This document shows positions 1-11,072 of a stretch of DNA of 64,000 nucleotides, one piece after another. The notes beneath the pieces are model-generated. The model did not search any database, was not told the DNA's origin, and worked only from the letters and a program-made list of their open reading frames with translations. Source of the stretch: Bombyx mori (Eukaryota > Arthropoda > Insecta > Lepidoptera > Bombycidae); NCBI RefSeq assembly GCF_030269925.1, contig NC_085133.1, forward strand, positions 4,918,001-4,982,000, read 5' to 3'. The stretch's first letter is position 1. Each line of letters starts with the position of its first letter. The position numbers and the translations under genes are program-made.

Positions 1-622
1 CAAGAGCCGTGCTTCGCAGAGTCTACCACCGCATCGGAAACGCGACCCACTGAGAAGATCTGGCGAGAAACTCAGTGGGCTGTATCTGTGGGTAAATTTA
101 CTCGTCGAGCCCTTCGTCGCAAGCGACGGGTTTGACGACAACGATTTTATTTTTATTTTTTATTGCCCTTGTAGGCAGACGAGCATACGGCCCACCTGAT
201 GGTGAGTGGTTACCGTCGCCCATAAACTTCAGCAATGCCAGGGATAGAGCCAAACCGCTGCCTACCGCTTAATACTCTCCACAAGCCTCGTTTGAAGAAG
301 GACATTTCATAGCGTTCGGGAAACACCGTGGAGGGGAGTTCATTCCATAGCCGGATGGTACGTAACGAAAAAGACCCCTGGAAACGCACTGTGAATGACC
401 GCAGTGGCTCCAGGTAGTATGGATGAACTCTACTCCGGTGGTGGGCGGTGCGATGGTAAAAACGAGATGCCGGTATCATCTCGAACAATTCCTCAGAGCA
501 CTCCCCATGGAACATACGGTACAAAATACAGAGGGAACCGGATGACCGGTGCTTGAGGTACCTAAAAGCACCGCTAGTGGATCGGGAGGATCCGAAATGA
601 CGTGTTTTGGGCGACGTCGACG
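1..622 (-). mobile_element. BMC1/L1Bm-like LINE 3' fragment, split by another LINE tail
   Basis: Positions 1-133 and about 540-622 match consecutive parts of the 3' end of the full-length LINE at 38.5-43.8 kb, including the end of its ORF2 (RRRPKH and GTSSTGH-like residues in reverse). The fragment starts outside the window. Between the two halves lies the tail of an unrelated LINE, so the BMC1-like copy was there first. Orientation is by comparison with the intact copy. Confidence 0.8.
140..540 (-). pseudogene. Tail of a second LINE family: ORF2 C-terminus plus 3' UTR
   Basis: On the minus strand, about 110 codons stay open down to position 210. They contain the phrase RTIRLWNELP, which is usual near the C-terminus of CR1/Jockey-like reverse-transcriptase ORFs, then a short 3' UTR ending in an A-rich tail (minus strand of 140-170). 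No RT core is present, so this is a 5'-truncated copy. Only the last ~120 nt of the same family recur at 32.4, 35.3 and 63.1 kb. It was inserted into the BMC1-like fragment that surrounds it. Exact clade is uncertain. Confidence 0.65.
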
Positions 623-746
623 CAAGATCTTCAAACATGCCGATGAAATTGCTCTATAGTACCACCGTCCGAATGTTCTGGAACTTATATGCATAAAATA
701 TGAAAATGTCGTTAGCGAGATTAAAGCATCTGCCAAATCTATTGTC

Positions 747-1181
747 TTTTTTTTTTTTTATTGGTGAGATGTGTGGACGAGCTCACAGCCCACCTGGTGT
801 TAAGTGGTTACTGGAGCCCATAGACATCTACGACGTAAATGCGCCACACACCTTGAGATATAGTTCTTAGGTCTCAGTATAGTCACAACGGCTGCCCCAC
901 CCTTCAAACCGAAACGCATTACTGCTTCACGGCAGAAATAGGCGGGGCGGTGGTACCTACCCGTGCGGACTCACAAGAGGTCCTACCACCAGTAATTACG
1001 CAAATTATAATTTTGCGGGTTTGATTTTTATTGCACGATGTTATTCCTTCACCGTGGAAGTCAATCGTGAACATTTGTTGAGTACGTATTTCATTAGAAA
1101 TATTGGTACCCGCCAGCGAGATTCGAACACCAGTGCATCGCTCGATACGAATGCACCGGACGTCTTATCCTTTAGGCCACC
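747..1181 (-). mobile_element. Bm1 SINE, near full length
   Basis: Read on the minus strand it has the tRNA-like head (GGCCTAAAGGATAAGACG, A-box-like; GTTCGAATCTC, B-box-like), the body shared by all other copies and the A-rich tail (poly-T at 747-759 here). The head end is diverged after GGCC. The open frames on both strands at 1021-1241 are chance reading of this SINE. Confidence 0.85.
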
Positions 1182-1513
1182 CGTACTACCCGCTACATGT
1201 GTATTTACTGTAATATTGATGCACTGTACGTAGACAAACACGCACTCAACGTCGCTTCGTCCAAATTAAATTGAAATCAGACGAAGGTCGAGACGCTAAT
1301 TATCCATGAACAAAGAAGGAAATTACTCTAACAAATCAATTTACATATACTTTTCATAATATAAGTGATTTCTTAATCTACCTTTATTGACATTGATGTT
1401 GTTAATTTTCTAGTAAATATAAAGGAGCTTTTAAAAGCGATTACATTGTTCTTTGGTATACTAACGACGAAAATTTGCTTTGGATCTTATATTTCTAGAT
1501 AAACGTAAATATA

Positions 1514-1806
1514 TTTTTTTATTATTGCTTAGATGGGTGGACGAGCTCACAGCCCACCTGAAACGCATTACTGCTTCACGGCATAAATAGACAAGAGGTC
1601 CTACCATCAGTAATTACGCAAATTATAATTTTGCGGGTTTGACTTTTATTACACGATGTTATTCCTTCACCGTGGTGAAATCGTGAACATTTGTTAAGTA
1701 CGTATTTCATTAGAAAAATTGGTACCCGCCTGCGGGATTCGAACACCGGTGCATGGTTAGATATTAATGCACCGGACGTCTTATCCTTTAGGCCACGACG
1801 ACTTCA
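1514..1806 (-). mobile_element. Bm1 SINE with internal deletion
   Basis: Tail, the first bases of the tail-proximal body and the complete tRNA-like head are present. The body jumps directly from the CCCACCTG block to the AAACGCATTACTGC block, a loss of about 140 bp relative to full copies. A smaller gap lies near AAATAGACAAGAGG. Confidence 0.85.
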
Positions 1807-1861
1807 ATAAGTGGCTACAAATTACAAAAAAAGGTCACCGTGCCGTTTTACGCCGCATCAC

Positions 1862-2098
1862 GATCCCGGTCATCGGTCTCGTCGAACCCGTCGCTTGCGA
1901 CGAAGGCCTTGCCGAGTAAATTAACCCACAGACACAGCCCACTGAGTTTCTCGCCGGATCTTCTCAGTGGGTCGCGTTTCCGATCCGGTGGTAGATTTTG
2001 CGAAGCACGGCTCTTGCTAGGGTTCGTGTTAGCGACGTCGTCAGGTTTAAGCCTCCTCAAACCCCCTCGAGGTTACTAGAGTAGGTAGGAAAAAAAAC
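1862..2098 (+). mobile_element. BMC1-like LINE, 5'-truncated 3' end
   Basis: Matches the 3' end of the intact LINE at 38.5 kb in opposite orientation: ORF2 C-terminal basic codons, the block CCCACTGAGTTTCTCGCCGG, then the 3' UTR ending GTAGGTAGG followed by A(8). The last part of the 3' UTR is diverged (CCCCCTCGAGG). The open frame at 1840-2079 is this LINE tail, not a gene. Confidence 0.85.
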
Positions 2099-2390
2099 GA
2101 TGCTCAGAAATGAGCGATCGACTGAAAGAGGAGGAGAAGGCAACGGTTGTGCTGTGCCTCTACCGGTATCTAGCCGTGATCGGCTGTAACTATTCCTCAT
2201 TAGATGGGCTGTGTGCTGGTCTACTCACGAAGGCTACGGAGGTACCATCCAGTAAAAAATATACGCCTTTAAGTATGCCTATACAATGGCTAATTTTTTT
2301 AGTCCGTAGTCCCACTACCGTATCGCTTCTCTATGTCCCTTCCGCCACAAAAAAGGTGCACCAATTCTAGGAGCAGGAACCTAACTAGCC
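2099..2390. repeat. Unclassified repeat, partly shared with 21.9 kb
   Basis: The stretch around 2101-2140 (GATGCTCAGAAATGAGCGA) is similar to 21,935-21,985 (TATGCTGAGCAATGAGCGA), suggesting an unclassified dispersed repeat. The 86-codon open frame here resembles no family I recognise. Confidence 0.35.
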
Positions 2391-2902
2391 ACGTTTATCT
2401 TTATTCAGCACACGGCGAAATCAATCTAAGAAAATTCTAGAAGGTTTTACGATGTGAATTCCTATCGGTGACGAGGTGCGGTTCGCGATCTCATCATTAT
2501 GTATGAGTGTTTTTGTACGTTGATGGAGACATCTGAAGTTGTTAGTGCATCGTACCGGCTCTGGTCTAACGTAGGGGTCTAATAAATCTGTCAGATGTCA
2601 ATTTAATACAGAACACCCGCGTAGAAAGCATCAGTTGCTTTTAGGTTTGAAAAAAATAATAATCAAAAAACATTAATTTTTATATAAATTTTTTGAGGTA
2701 CTCTAAATTGGTAATAAGAAATCACTATACTAGTATAATTATATCCATTAAACAGTACATTAATATGGATGTAATAAAAAGAACTGATAATCGAATAATA
2801 AATAATTTGTGGTTCCTTGAAAAAATTCCGAATTATATCAATTTCAAAAGTGATTTCAACACTACAAATCCAGTACCTTTTCGCATATTATTAACTAACT
2901 AA
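2391..2902. other. AT-rich sequence without recognised feature
   Basis: No repeat family, RNA gene or convincing coding frame is seen. The 69-codon frame at 2693-2902 is very AT-rich and looks like chance. Confidence 0.5.
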
Positions 2903-3039
2903 CTAGAGGTCCCACAGTAGTCAAAATTCGACTAATTAATTGAAATTATAAGTTTGTACACTATTATGATTCTATTTTCAAACACTTATACTTCTATTGT
3001 TTTTTGAATATAAATTGTGTTTTGGTGTGCAATAAAGTG

Positions 3040-3080
<41 letters not shown>

Positions 3081-3412
3081 ATAATCACAAATTCGCCAAG
3101 ACTACGTTATAAAAAATATTAATAAAGACAAACAATATTTAATCTATTCTCAATTTGACCACAGACGTCAAGAACAAAAGTTTGACAATAAATAGTATGC
3201 ATGCGTGTGTGCGTCAAATACATGGTATGTAGTGTGTGTAATGTTTTCTTTATTGATTTAATGTATATTTTATGCATTATTTTAAAAATATATTAGCATT
3301 GTGCACTTCTTCTCTATATTCTCTATAAATGTAGGAAATTTCATACTCCTCCGTCCGCGCAATTTTCGTAAAAAGGGAGACAAAGTTTTTGCTTCACGTA
3401 TGAATATATAGA
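2903..3412 (-). mobile_element. Non-autonomous Helitron, copy 1 of a three-copy family
   Basis: On the minus strand it starts with TC (3412-3411) and ends with CTAG (2906-2903). A palindrome (AGTCGAATTTTGACT-like) lies about 12 nt before the end. It sits between A and T, the usual Helitron target. The sequence is shared with 46,597-47,013 and 59,823-60,284. It contains an extra (TC)n tract. No Rep/helicase coding is present. Confidence 0.8.
3042..3078. repeat. (TC)n microsatellite
   Basis: Perfect TC dinucleotide tract of about 18 units inside the Helitron copy; absent from the two sister copies. Confidence 0.95.
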
Positions 3413-3890
3413 TATTTCGTCTGCCTCACGCTTCAGTCGATTTAGTTTATTTGAGATAAAAAAAAAAGCCGTGACTTGATTTAATTTGCTGCTATTTATT
3501 AGAACTACAGATGCTAGAGGCAATAACACGTAAGGCAATTCATATTAGATTCTCATAGCTGAATGTGATACACTCCATTGCATTGAAGAAAGTTTTTACA
3601 CTACAACGGACTTAATATAAAACTCCTTAATATGTTTACGGCATGATGTATTGCTTCTCTGATAAATTACTTTTTAGTTTCATATAGTAAGTTTTGTTTT
3701 TATTTAATTAAGGTGCTGTCTAAATGTTTTTTTTTTTTTGTTGGGATTTGCAACCCGCTCACCGACTATAAGAAGATAATGTCGAAAATTTCAATCCCAC
3801 GTATGAAACGTCAAGGTTTTTTTTTTCATTATTTATTGAATTGAATCCTCGTGTTTTAGACGATAACAAACACTTTCCCAGAATAAAACA
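3413..3890. other. AT-rich sequence without recognised feature
   Basis: Contains short homopolymer tracts only. No family or coding frame recognised. Confidence 0.5.
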
Positions 3891-3896
3891 CATTAT

Positions 3897-4000
3897 TTTA
3901 TTTATTTTATTATTACACTTCATGTAAAATTTATATTGACGGACTTAATGCCTAAGGCATTCTCTACCAGTCAACCAAAGGTAGTGCAGAGTAAATATTG
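3897..4000 (-). mobile_element. LINE 3' UTR remnant
   Basis: On the minus strand the phrase GAGAATGCCTTAGGCATTAA, followed by a run rich in AATAAA units, is a common tail of lepidopteran LINEs as I recall it. No coding part is attached. The family is not assigned. Confidence 0.45.
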
Positions 4001-4304
4001 GTAGGTGCAATGACATTTAACACAAACAAAAATACATACATACATATATTATGACTTCACTATAGAAATAGTGACGTAATTAAAGAACACATGGACAAAG
4101 TATTGAGCCTTAATAGACAATATGTAAGGTCAGTGGACTTTATTCTTAGAGACATTAGTTAAAATTATATTATAGTTTACGTTATATTAAAATTACTTAT
4201 TAGTCTTATTGACCTAGATTGTGATCCTATTAATATCGTACTTAGGTTTGGTAAGAAAATTACATTTAAAAAAATTAAGAAATAGAAAATTGGTTTTGAC
4301 AAGC

Positions 4305-4444
4305 ATTTAAAGTCCGACCAAATCCACACCACTCTGGATACCATCGTCTACGATGCCATACACACCGCCGAGAACAGAGGAAGATGGCGAAACATCATCC
4401 AAAGAAGGATAATGGGAGGAGATGGTCACGACCCTCAGACATGA
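4305..4444 (+). pseudogene. RTE-like LINE ORF C-terminus
   Basis: The plus frame reads about 45 codons with TTLDTIVYDAIHTAENRGRW and then a GHDPQT ending before a TGA at 4442. This is the usual C-terminal pattern of lepidopteran RTE-type LINE ORFs (compare 8.1 kb in this window, which ends CGRDPQ). Endonuclease and RT are absent, so it is a 5'-truncated relic. It ends just before the Bm1/BMC1-like nest at 4468. Confidence 0.7.
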
Positions 4445-4467
4445 GAAATACGACTCAGGGAGGAGGA

Positions 4468-5153
4468 AAGTCCTCGTTTTCCTACCTATGCTGATAGCCT
4501 TGAGAGGCTATTTTAGCTTCACCCTTAAGTATGTAGGTGAGCTTACGGGGCTCAAACCGGAGTGTTGCTAACACTGACCCTAGCAAGAGCAGTGCTTCGC
4601 AGAATCTACCACCGTATTGGAAACGCGACCCACTGAGAAGATCCGGCGAGAAACTCAGTGGGCTGTGTCTATGGGTTAATTCGCTCGTCGAGCCCTTCGT
4701 CGCAAGCGACGGGTTCGACGAGGACGGTGACCGGTGCTTGTGGTGCCTAAAAGCACCGTTAATGGATCAGGAGGATCCGTAATGACGTGCTTTGGGCGAC
4801 GTCGACGGTTTACCATTCGGTCTAGTCCTCGTAGCATAAAGAATAAGACGCCCGGTGTACACGTAATGAGCTATACAATGGTACTTACTATTTCTAATGA
4901 AATACGAATCTTCTAACTCGTTCGCGAATAGCTTCCACGATGAAGGAATAACATCTTGTTTTTTCTTTTGTTTCGAATTAAAATATGACTACCTTGCAAT
5001 TAAGAGTAACTATACTGAGACCTTAGAACTTATATCTTAAGGTGTGTGGCGCATTTACGTTGTAGATGTCTATGGGCTCCAGTAACCGCTTAACAATCAG
5101 GTGGGCTGTGAGCTCGTCCAACCCATCTAAGCAATAATAAAAATATCGCCAGT
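4468..5153 (+). mobile_element. Bm1 SINE interrupted by a BMC1-like LINE
   Basis: The head starts at 4468 (AAGTCCTCGT, compare AAGTCGTCGT in other copies) and resumes at 4824 with AGTCCTCGT repeated, then continues through a diverged body to a tail at 5140-5153. The repeat is the target-site duplication of the LINE between them. About 120 bp of the SINE middle is missing before 5007. Confidence 0.75.
4478..4823 (-). mobile_element. BMC1-like LINE, 346-bp 5'-truncated copy with 9-bp TSD
   Basis: Nearly identical to the 3' terminal part of the intact element (38,490-38,836), with ORF2 C-terminal codons and 3' UTR. AGTCCTCGT occurs exactly at 4469-4477 and 4824-4832, defining both ends. Its poly(A) is very short. 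The two overlapping open frames of 81 and 60 codons here are LINE and SINE sequence. Confidence 0.9.
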
Positions 5154-6096
5154 AACATTAGATGGGCCATGGGTCAATCACACTTCTAAAGGAACAAGAA
5201 ATAAATCTTCACTGCCTATGGCTGGTTGTATTAATTGCTAAAATAATGGACGGCTTTCGTATTTTGTTATTTTACGCTGCAGCAACAGATCTTAAAGGAG
5301 CAATTTATATATGAAAATGTTATTTACTAAGTGATGATCTAAATCTAATAAGATTCGATTCCAGTCAATCTTTATATCTGCGAATGCGTTGTTAGAAAAA
5401 TGTGTTCCGTTTTAAAGCTACTATATCTATATTAAACTTTGTTATTTTATTCTTTAGTACTATGTAATCTGTTTCTATGAATAAAACCTAAACATCACAA
5501 ACCTTTGTATTACAAAAGTAAACAAAAAGATTTAAAGTCACGAGTTCGTGTCGCGGTGCCTTTTTTCTCGTATAATTAATAGTTTTTCTAAGATATTACT
5601 CTAATTATTCTCGATGGCAACGCATTAACTGTACAATAATTTATAAATATACATATAATGATATGGAATATTCTAGGATGATTGAACAATGAAAGACTTA
5701 ATTACTTTTCTTTAAAAAAAACTTTTAAAGCCTTTAATCTTCTTTTTAAATTAGTACTTTAAAAAGGTATTATTAAATTTTTAAACAAAACTATTCTCTT
5801 CACTGAATGTCATTCAACCCGTCTAAGAAAAGTCTTTTTTTAAAACTAAAGAGTTTTAAAGGTTTTAAATACTAAAGCTTATTCTTTACAAACATAAAAG
5901 TCGATTTGTATTTGTGAGTATTTGACCTGAAGACTTCAAAACAGCTGGAGCTTTGATGACATTTTGAGGAGTTCAATTGGCCTAACAGCTGATTCTATGG
6001 AATTCGATAGCAAACTAATCAAAGTCAATCAATCAAATCAAATCGGGTCAGATTGACTAGGTGCTTTATACAAGTCAATACAATTTATACAATATG
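5154..6096. other. AT-rich sequence without recognised feature
   Basis: Long AT-rich interval with no open frame worth reporting and no repeat shared with the rest of the window that I could see. Confidence 0.5.
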
Positions 6097-6521
6097 AAGT
6101 CGTCGTGGCCTAAAGGATAAGACGTCCGGTGCATTTGTATCTAGCGATGCACCGGTGTTCGCAGGCGGGTACCAATTTTTCTAATGAAATACGTACTTAA
6201 CAAATGTTCACGATTGACTTCCACGGTGAAGGAATAACATCGTGTAATAAAAATCAAACCCGCAAAATTATAATTTGCGTAATTACTGGTGGTGGGACCT
6301 CTTGTGAGTCTGCACGGGTAGGTGCCACCGCCCCGCCTATTTTTGCCGTGAAGCAGTAATGCGTTTCGGTTTGAAGGGTGGGGCAGCCGTTGTAACTATA
6401 CTGAGACCTTAGAACTTATATCTCAAGGTGTATGGCGCATTTACGTTGTAGATGGGCTCCAGTAACCACTTAACACCAGGTGGGCTGTGAGCACGTCCAC
6501 ACATCTAAGCAATAAAAAAAA
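6097..6521 (+). mobile_element. Bm1 SINE, full length with damaged B box
   Basis: Complete from AAGTCGTCGTGGCC to the tail CTAAGCAATAAAAAAAA. The A-box-like segment is intact. In the B-box region GTGTTCGCAGGC replaces the usual GTGTTCGAATCCCGCAGGC, a loss of about 6 nt that should weaken Pol III promoter function. Confidence 0.9.
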
Positions 6522-7030
6522 CCATTTAATTTTCTGATAAGTTTTTAAATTGCATGATACAAAAAACTAGCCGACGTACATAACATTTCTGCTGTCGATC
6601 CGATACTAAACTACGGGCAGTCCGCTAACAATTCGCTCCTTCTTCGCAATGCGAGAAACAAACACAAAACAATAGGACACTGAAGCAGAAAGAATGCTTA
6701 ATTAACCACTTCACAGAACCAAACACCGAACAGAAATGTTTCTAAAGAAGTCTGCGTGTTATCGTTGGAGTTACAATACAAAAACACGGTAACCCACCAA
6801 TATTGATGAGCGAGGAACTTAAATAAAAATGCGAAAGACCCTGGATAATTTTTATTGGCGTAACTAGGGAGGGGAGGCAGCGGACCACCTTGTAGTAAGA
6901 GTTGAGTGCACCTATAAACATTCTCTTCGAGGTATTTTTGGGGCACGAAAGCAAAATCAAATCGAAATATAATAAGTTTAATGCTAAGGCAATTGTTAAA
7001 ATGTGTGTTATTAGGAAAGTGGGTTTTCTG
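6522..7030. other. Unassigned sequence with two small minus-strand frames
   Basis: Minus-strand frames of 82 and 72 codons overlap at 6698-6960 in different phases. Neither has a recognisable domain, and their overlap argues against both being real. No repeat family recognised. Confidence 0.4.
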
Positions 7031-7234
7031 TTTTTTTTTTATATTATTTCTTTAATGTGTAGACGGCCTACCTGGTATTAAGTGAATACCGGAGCCCATC
7101 ATGAGTTCTAAGGTCTCAGTTTTTACAGTACAACAGCTGCCCGACCTTTAAAATTGAAACCCATTACTGCTTCACTGCAGAAATAGGCAGGGTGGTGATA
7201 TCTACCCGCGCGGACTCACAAGAGGTCCTATCAC
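7031..7234 (-). mobile_element. Bm1 SINE, diverged, cut at the ACTGGTG point
   Basis: Tail and body are recognisable but several blocks are shortened. It ends at ATCACCAGT, the same internal point where many other copies in the window end. There is no tRNA-like head. Confidence 0.75.
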
Positions 7235-7792
7235 CAGTGAAAAACTTCTGTGAGATATCCTTGATTTACGCCAGAGCTTCGAAAGAGACTCTTCAATGAA
7301 CTCCACTTCATCCTAATCACTATGACGTGTCCTTCTTACAAATCTTCATGATAGGCCTCACGAAGTTTACCAATATTTATGACAACATTTATGACAGTGG
7401 CCAATAGCCAACTATTATCGAATAAAAACGTAATGGCGAATAAAGGGGATAGCATATTACGTTGACATAAATCTCCCTAAAATAATTAACAGTTCGCCTT
7501 TAGAGCTTCAAAGCTATCTGCGAATAACTTTACTTTGTATTTTATGCATGTTTTCATTGAGCTCGTGACGCCTGTTAAATTCTGACATAAAATAAGCAAT
7601 TTCAAAGTAATAAGGTGTTTGTTGCGATAACGTGTATCAATTTTGCTGAGACAAATAAATTTTCTGATAGAAATTGCACATTACACGGACAAGAGGAACT
7701 TAAGTGGGAAGGGTCAGGATCGAGGAAGCAGTAACGGTAGCTGGTAATAGGTTAGGGTCGCAGACCAGACTCTTTTTGTTGGAATATTTTTT
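7235..7792. other. Sequence without recognised feature
   Basis: No repeat family or coding frame recognised. Confidence 0.45.
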
Positions 7793-7944
7793 TACTGGTT
7801 GTAACTATACTTGAGACCTTAGAACTTATATCACAAGGTGGGTGGCGCATTTACATTGTGGAGGTTTATGGGCTCTAGTAACCACTTAACACCAGGTGGG
7901 CTGTGAGCTCGTCCATCCATCTAATCTAATCAATAAAAAAAAAT
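7793..7944 (+). mobile_element. Bm1 SINE tail copy, cut at the GTAACTATAC point
   Basis: Begins GTTGTAACTATACTTGAGA and runs to the tail CTAATCAATAAAAAAAA. Only the last third of Bm1 is present. The same start recurs at 43.9, 49.5 and 58.5 kb. Confidence 0.85.
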
Positions 7945-8098
7945 ATAGGAAGATTTTTTTGTAATTTTTTGTATGCTCTACAGTCAGGTAAGAAATGCCA
8001 AAACAGAAATTCTCCCACAAAATCTGTCACATGTATTTCCAGAACTCTTGCGTCATCGTGCATCTTAGATAAATCATTCGCTTAATTCCGATTTACTA

Positions 8099-8416
8099 TT
8101 GTTTAATGTAATTTATGGGAGAATGAGAACAAACGAGTCCATTCCAAGGCAGCTAAACATCCGAAAAAGGTTCTCTTCCATCTGCTGGGAACGTGTTACG
8201 AGCTTCTTCGGACACATCATGCGGTCCCCCAGACATGAATTAGAGAAGCTCATAATTGCGGGTCGCATAGAGGGCGAGCGCGCCGTGGGCAGAACACCAA
8301 CGAGATGGTCGGATCTAGTAAGAGAAACACTTGGTGGTAGTCTGTACCATACGGTCCATGCCGTCCATGATCGAACACTGTGGAGGAATGTCACATGTGG
8401 TCGCGATCCTCAGTAG
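8099..8416 (+). pseudogene. RTE-like LINE ORF C-terminus (105 codons)
   Basis: Open frame ending at a TAG at 8414. It contains VTSFFGHIMR, a GRTPTRWSDLVRETLGGS block and the C-terminal RTLWRNVTCGRDPQ. This order (short helix with GHI, basic GR-PTRWSD, W-R then DPQ) is the known C-terminal end of RTE-type LINE ORFs in Lepidoptera. Endonuclease and RT are missing upstream, so it is a truncated copy despite its open frame. The 93-codon minus-strand frame over the same bases is its shadow. A second LINE tail follows at 8485. Confidence 0.7.
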
Positions 8417-8484
8417 TGAGGGAACGATATAGAAGAAATTAATTTAATTCTTGGTTATTAGTTAATTTAATAGAAGTTTATTTT

Positions 8485-8681
8485 CTCAGCGGGTCGCGAT
8501 TCCGATTCGGTAGTAGATTCATTAGCGAAGCAGCTACTCTTGAGTTGTTAAGTCTCCCTTGGTGACGCTCGGATAGCTCTTAGCAAATCCAGCCCCTTCT
8601 GGCTGAGCCCTTGCTCGCCCACCTGTCTTTGTGAAACTAGAAAGGCCTCAGGGCCACCAGTAAACTCTCGATCATAAAAAA
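8485..8681 (+). mobile_element. BMC1-related LINE subfamily B, 3' end with 13-bp TSD
   Basis: Starts CTCAGCGGGTCGCGATTCCG, related to the BMC1-like ORF2 end, but the 3' UTR differs (CTGGCTGAGC..., CCACCTGTC..., GGCCACCAGTAA) and ends ATCATAAAAAAA. AGAAGTTTATTTT is duplicated at 8472-8484 and 8682-8694. A longer sister copy lies at 59.1 kb. Confidence 0.8.
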
Positions 8682-8792
8682 AGAAGTTTATTTTTTAAAA
8701 AGAAAAGAGACAAAAGGAAAATCGTAATAGTAGATTAAAATTATTTTTACGACTCAAGAAACGGATAATAATACACCATATTCTGTGTTCTA

Positions 8793-9218
8793 ATTTTTTT
8801 ATTTTTTTTATTGCTTAGGTGTGTGGACGAGCTCACAGCCCACCTGGTGTTAAGTGGTTACTGGAGCCCATAGACATCTACAACGTAAATGCGCCACACA
8901 CCTTGAGATGTAGTTCTAAGGTCTCAGTATAGTCACAACGGCTGCCCCACCCTTCAAACCGAAACGCATTACTGGCTTCACGGCAGAAATAGGCGGGGCG
9001 GTGGTACCTACCCGTGCGGACTCACAAGAGGTCCTACCACCAGTAATTACGCAAATTATAATTTTGATGTTATTCCTTCACCGTGGAAGTCAATCGTGAA
9101 CATTTGTTGAGTACGTATTTCATTAGAAAAATTGGTACCCGCCAGCGAGATTCGAACACCAGTGCATCGCTCGATACGAATGCACCGGACGTCTTATCCT
9201 TTAGGCCACGACGACTTT
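8793..9218 (-). mobile_element. Bm1 SINE, near full length
   Basis: Both the tRNA-like head (minus strand AAGTCGTCGTGGCCTAAAGG at the right end) and the A-rich tail (poly-T at left) are present. About 20 bp is missing at ATTTTGATGTTATTCC. Confidence 0.9.
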
Positions 9219-10467
9219 TAACGAATTTTAAATACACGTGTCCTTTTTTATATATATCATAATTATACGCTTGCTATCTTCGCGTATTAAAGAACCAACA
9301 TTAAACATGAGAATCGTGTACACATTCCATTTACGTATTCTGGAAATATTCGAAAGATATTTTGACCTTTCGTAAATTCCCGATCTCGTGATTTGGAACC
9401 AATGAATATTTAGATGCTTGTTTTTGATTCGTTCCGAAGCGTCCGTTGAATTTTAAGTAACACTTAAAAATATAGGTTTATAGTTTAAATAAAGACTTCT
9501 TATCAATCGATAAACAAGCGCATATAGATGATGTATATGAATGAGGGAGTTCATATAGAGTCCCTTCTTTATTTCGCCGTAAAGTCGTGTTTTATATAAT
9601 TAACACCACAGTTGAAACAATATAAATTTTATTGTTGTAGCGGCATAAACAATTCTAAGTAATTATATTACATTAGTTATTAAACACATTATAAATTATT
9701 TTTACGTTTTAAATATTTGGCGGTAAAAAGGTCCCGTGTCACAGACTATATTCTTTTTTCCCCCTCTCGTGCGTTCCGGCTTACGCATCATAAAAATGTG
9801 CGTTCTTAAACGCCACATGAAATTCTAGCGCATAAAGTGGCATAGCGTTTTTTCGTAATCATAGCTTGAACATTCTAGTCGGCCTAATACTAAAAAAATA
9901 TTTTTATCATTATCTGATATTATACAGAATCGCCATTTAAAAGTATCATCTAATAAAAGTGTCCGATAGGAAAATTGATAGGGAATACGAATTTCTTCTT
10001 AATTGCCTCGTAAACTATATAAAACACGATTGCAGCTTAATTGTGTGTGATCATTTCTCTTAAGTGATTTAAATGCGTTAGCGTTTCAACTTTATTAATC
10101 TTTTAATATTTCATATATAATGATCGACCTTTGTTCGGTTTTTTTTTCTTTTAATAAATTGGGTTTTTTAGAAATTATATTTAAATACGAATTACATATT
10201 GATAAAATGATCAAATATGAATAATATTTTTCGATCTTACCGACAGAATAATAAAAAAAATATGAACTGGTTATTTAAAGAAAAAATCAAAATTATCGAT
10301 AAAGTTGATTATTGAAAACACGAATAAAACAAGATTTGGTGAAAATAAATCGTAGCTAGATCGATTTATCGCCCCCGAAATCCCCTGTATCCTAATTTTT
10401 TACGAAAATTGTTGGAGCCGTTTCCGAGATTCAGATTATATATATTTATTGATTATATATATATATA
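9219..10467. other. AT-rich sequence without recognised feature
   Basis: About 1.2 kb with no open frame over 60 codons and no repeat recognised. Possibly unique intronic or intergenic host DNA. Confidence 0.5.
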
Positions 10468-10655
10468 CAAGGGCGGATCCAGCTTTGACGCCAGGAGGGG
10501 GTCGTGGCCAAGTTAAGAACTTATAATTTAATTTTGATAACAATAGATATTAAATAAATCATGATGTTCTTCAATTAGTCCAAGTTAGTTCAAGTCCTGG
10601 AACTAGCTCAGGGGGGGGTCATGACCCCCATGACCCCCCCCTGGATCCGCCGTTG
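10468..10655. mobile_element. hAT-like MITE, 188 bp, 15-bp TIRs
   Basis: The left end CAAGGGCGGATCCAG is the reverse complement of the right end CTGGATCCGCCGTTG with one mismatch. The flanks read TATATATA on both sides (10,460-10,467 and 10,656-10,663), consistent with the 8-bp duplication of hAT elements, but they lie in a low-complexity AT tract. The right end has long runs of C/G (GGGGGGG, CCCCCCC). No coding capacity. Confidence 0.7.
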
Positions 10656-10980
10656 TATATATACAAGAATTGCTCGTTTAAAGATATAAGATTAGCTTTA
10701 TTTGGTCAACGGTTACATACTGTCTAGATCTGTATATTGTTTTTATTCGTTCTCCAACTAAATTACAAAAAATAGCCAAGTACCTAATTTAGCTTTGTAA
10801 TGTATTACAGTAACTATCAAAGTAATGCGATACATCAGGGTAATCGTGGCACAACAACAGCGTACATCCAGTGAGTGTGCGTCGCGCTCTCTGCATCGGT
10901 AATGCGCGGTTAAGATGTACGAAACTTAACAATTAAAATGGATATGGTATAATTAAGAAAAAATAATCTTTTTGAATACC
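10656..10980. other. Sequence without recognised feature
   Basis: No repeat or coding frame recognised. A local GC-rich patch lies at 10,850-10,910. Confidence 0.4.
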
Positions 10981-10983
10981 GCT

Positions 10984-11072
10984 TTTTTTTCCTACCTAAG
11001 CTGATAGCCTTGAGAGGTTATTTCAGCCGAACCTTAACTAGTAGGTGAGCTCACGGGGCTCAAACCTAATTT
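10984..11072 (-). mobile_element. BMC1-like LINE, very short 3' stub
   Basis: Only the last ~85 bp of the 3' UTR (GCTGATAGCCTTGAGAGGTT and GCTCACGGGGCTCAAACC in the plus reading), with poly(A) as poly-T at left. Confidence 0.85.

Noticed and set aside
8099..8416. Intact small gene at 8.1 kb
   Set aside because: Open, but its sequence is the C-terminus of an RTE-type LINE ORF lacking the catalytic domains.
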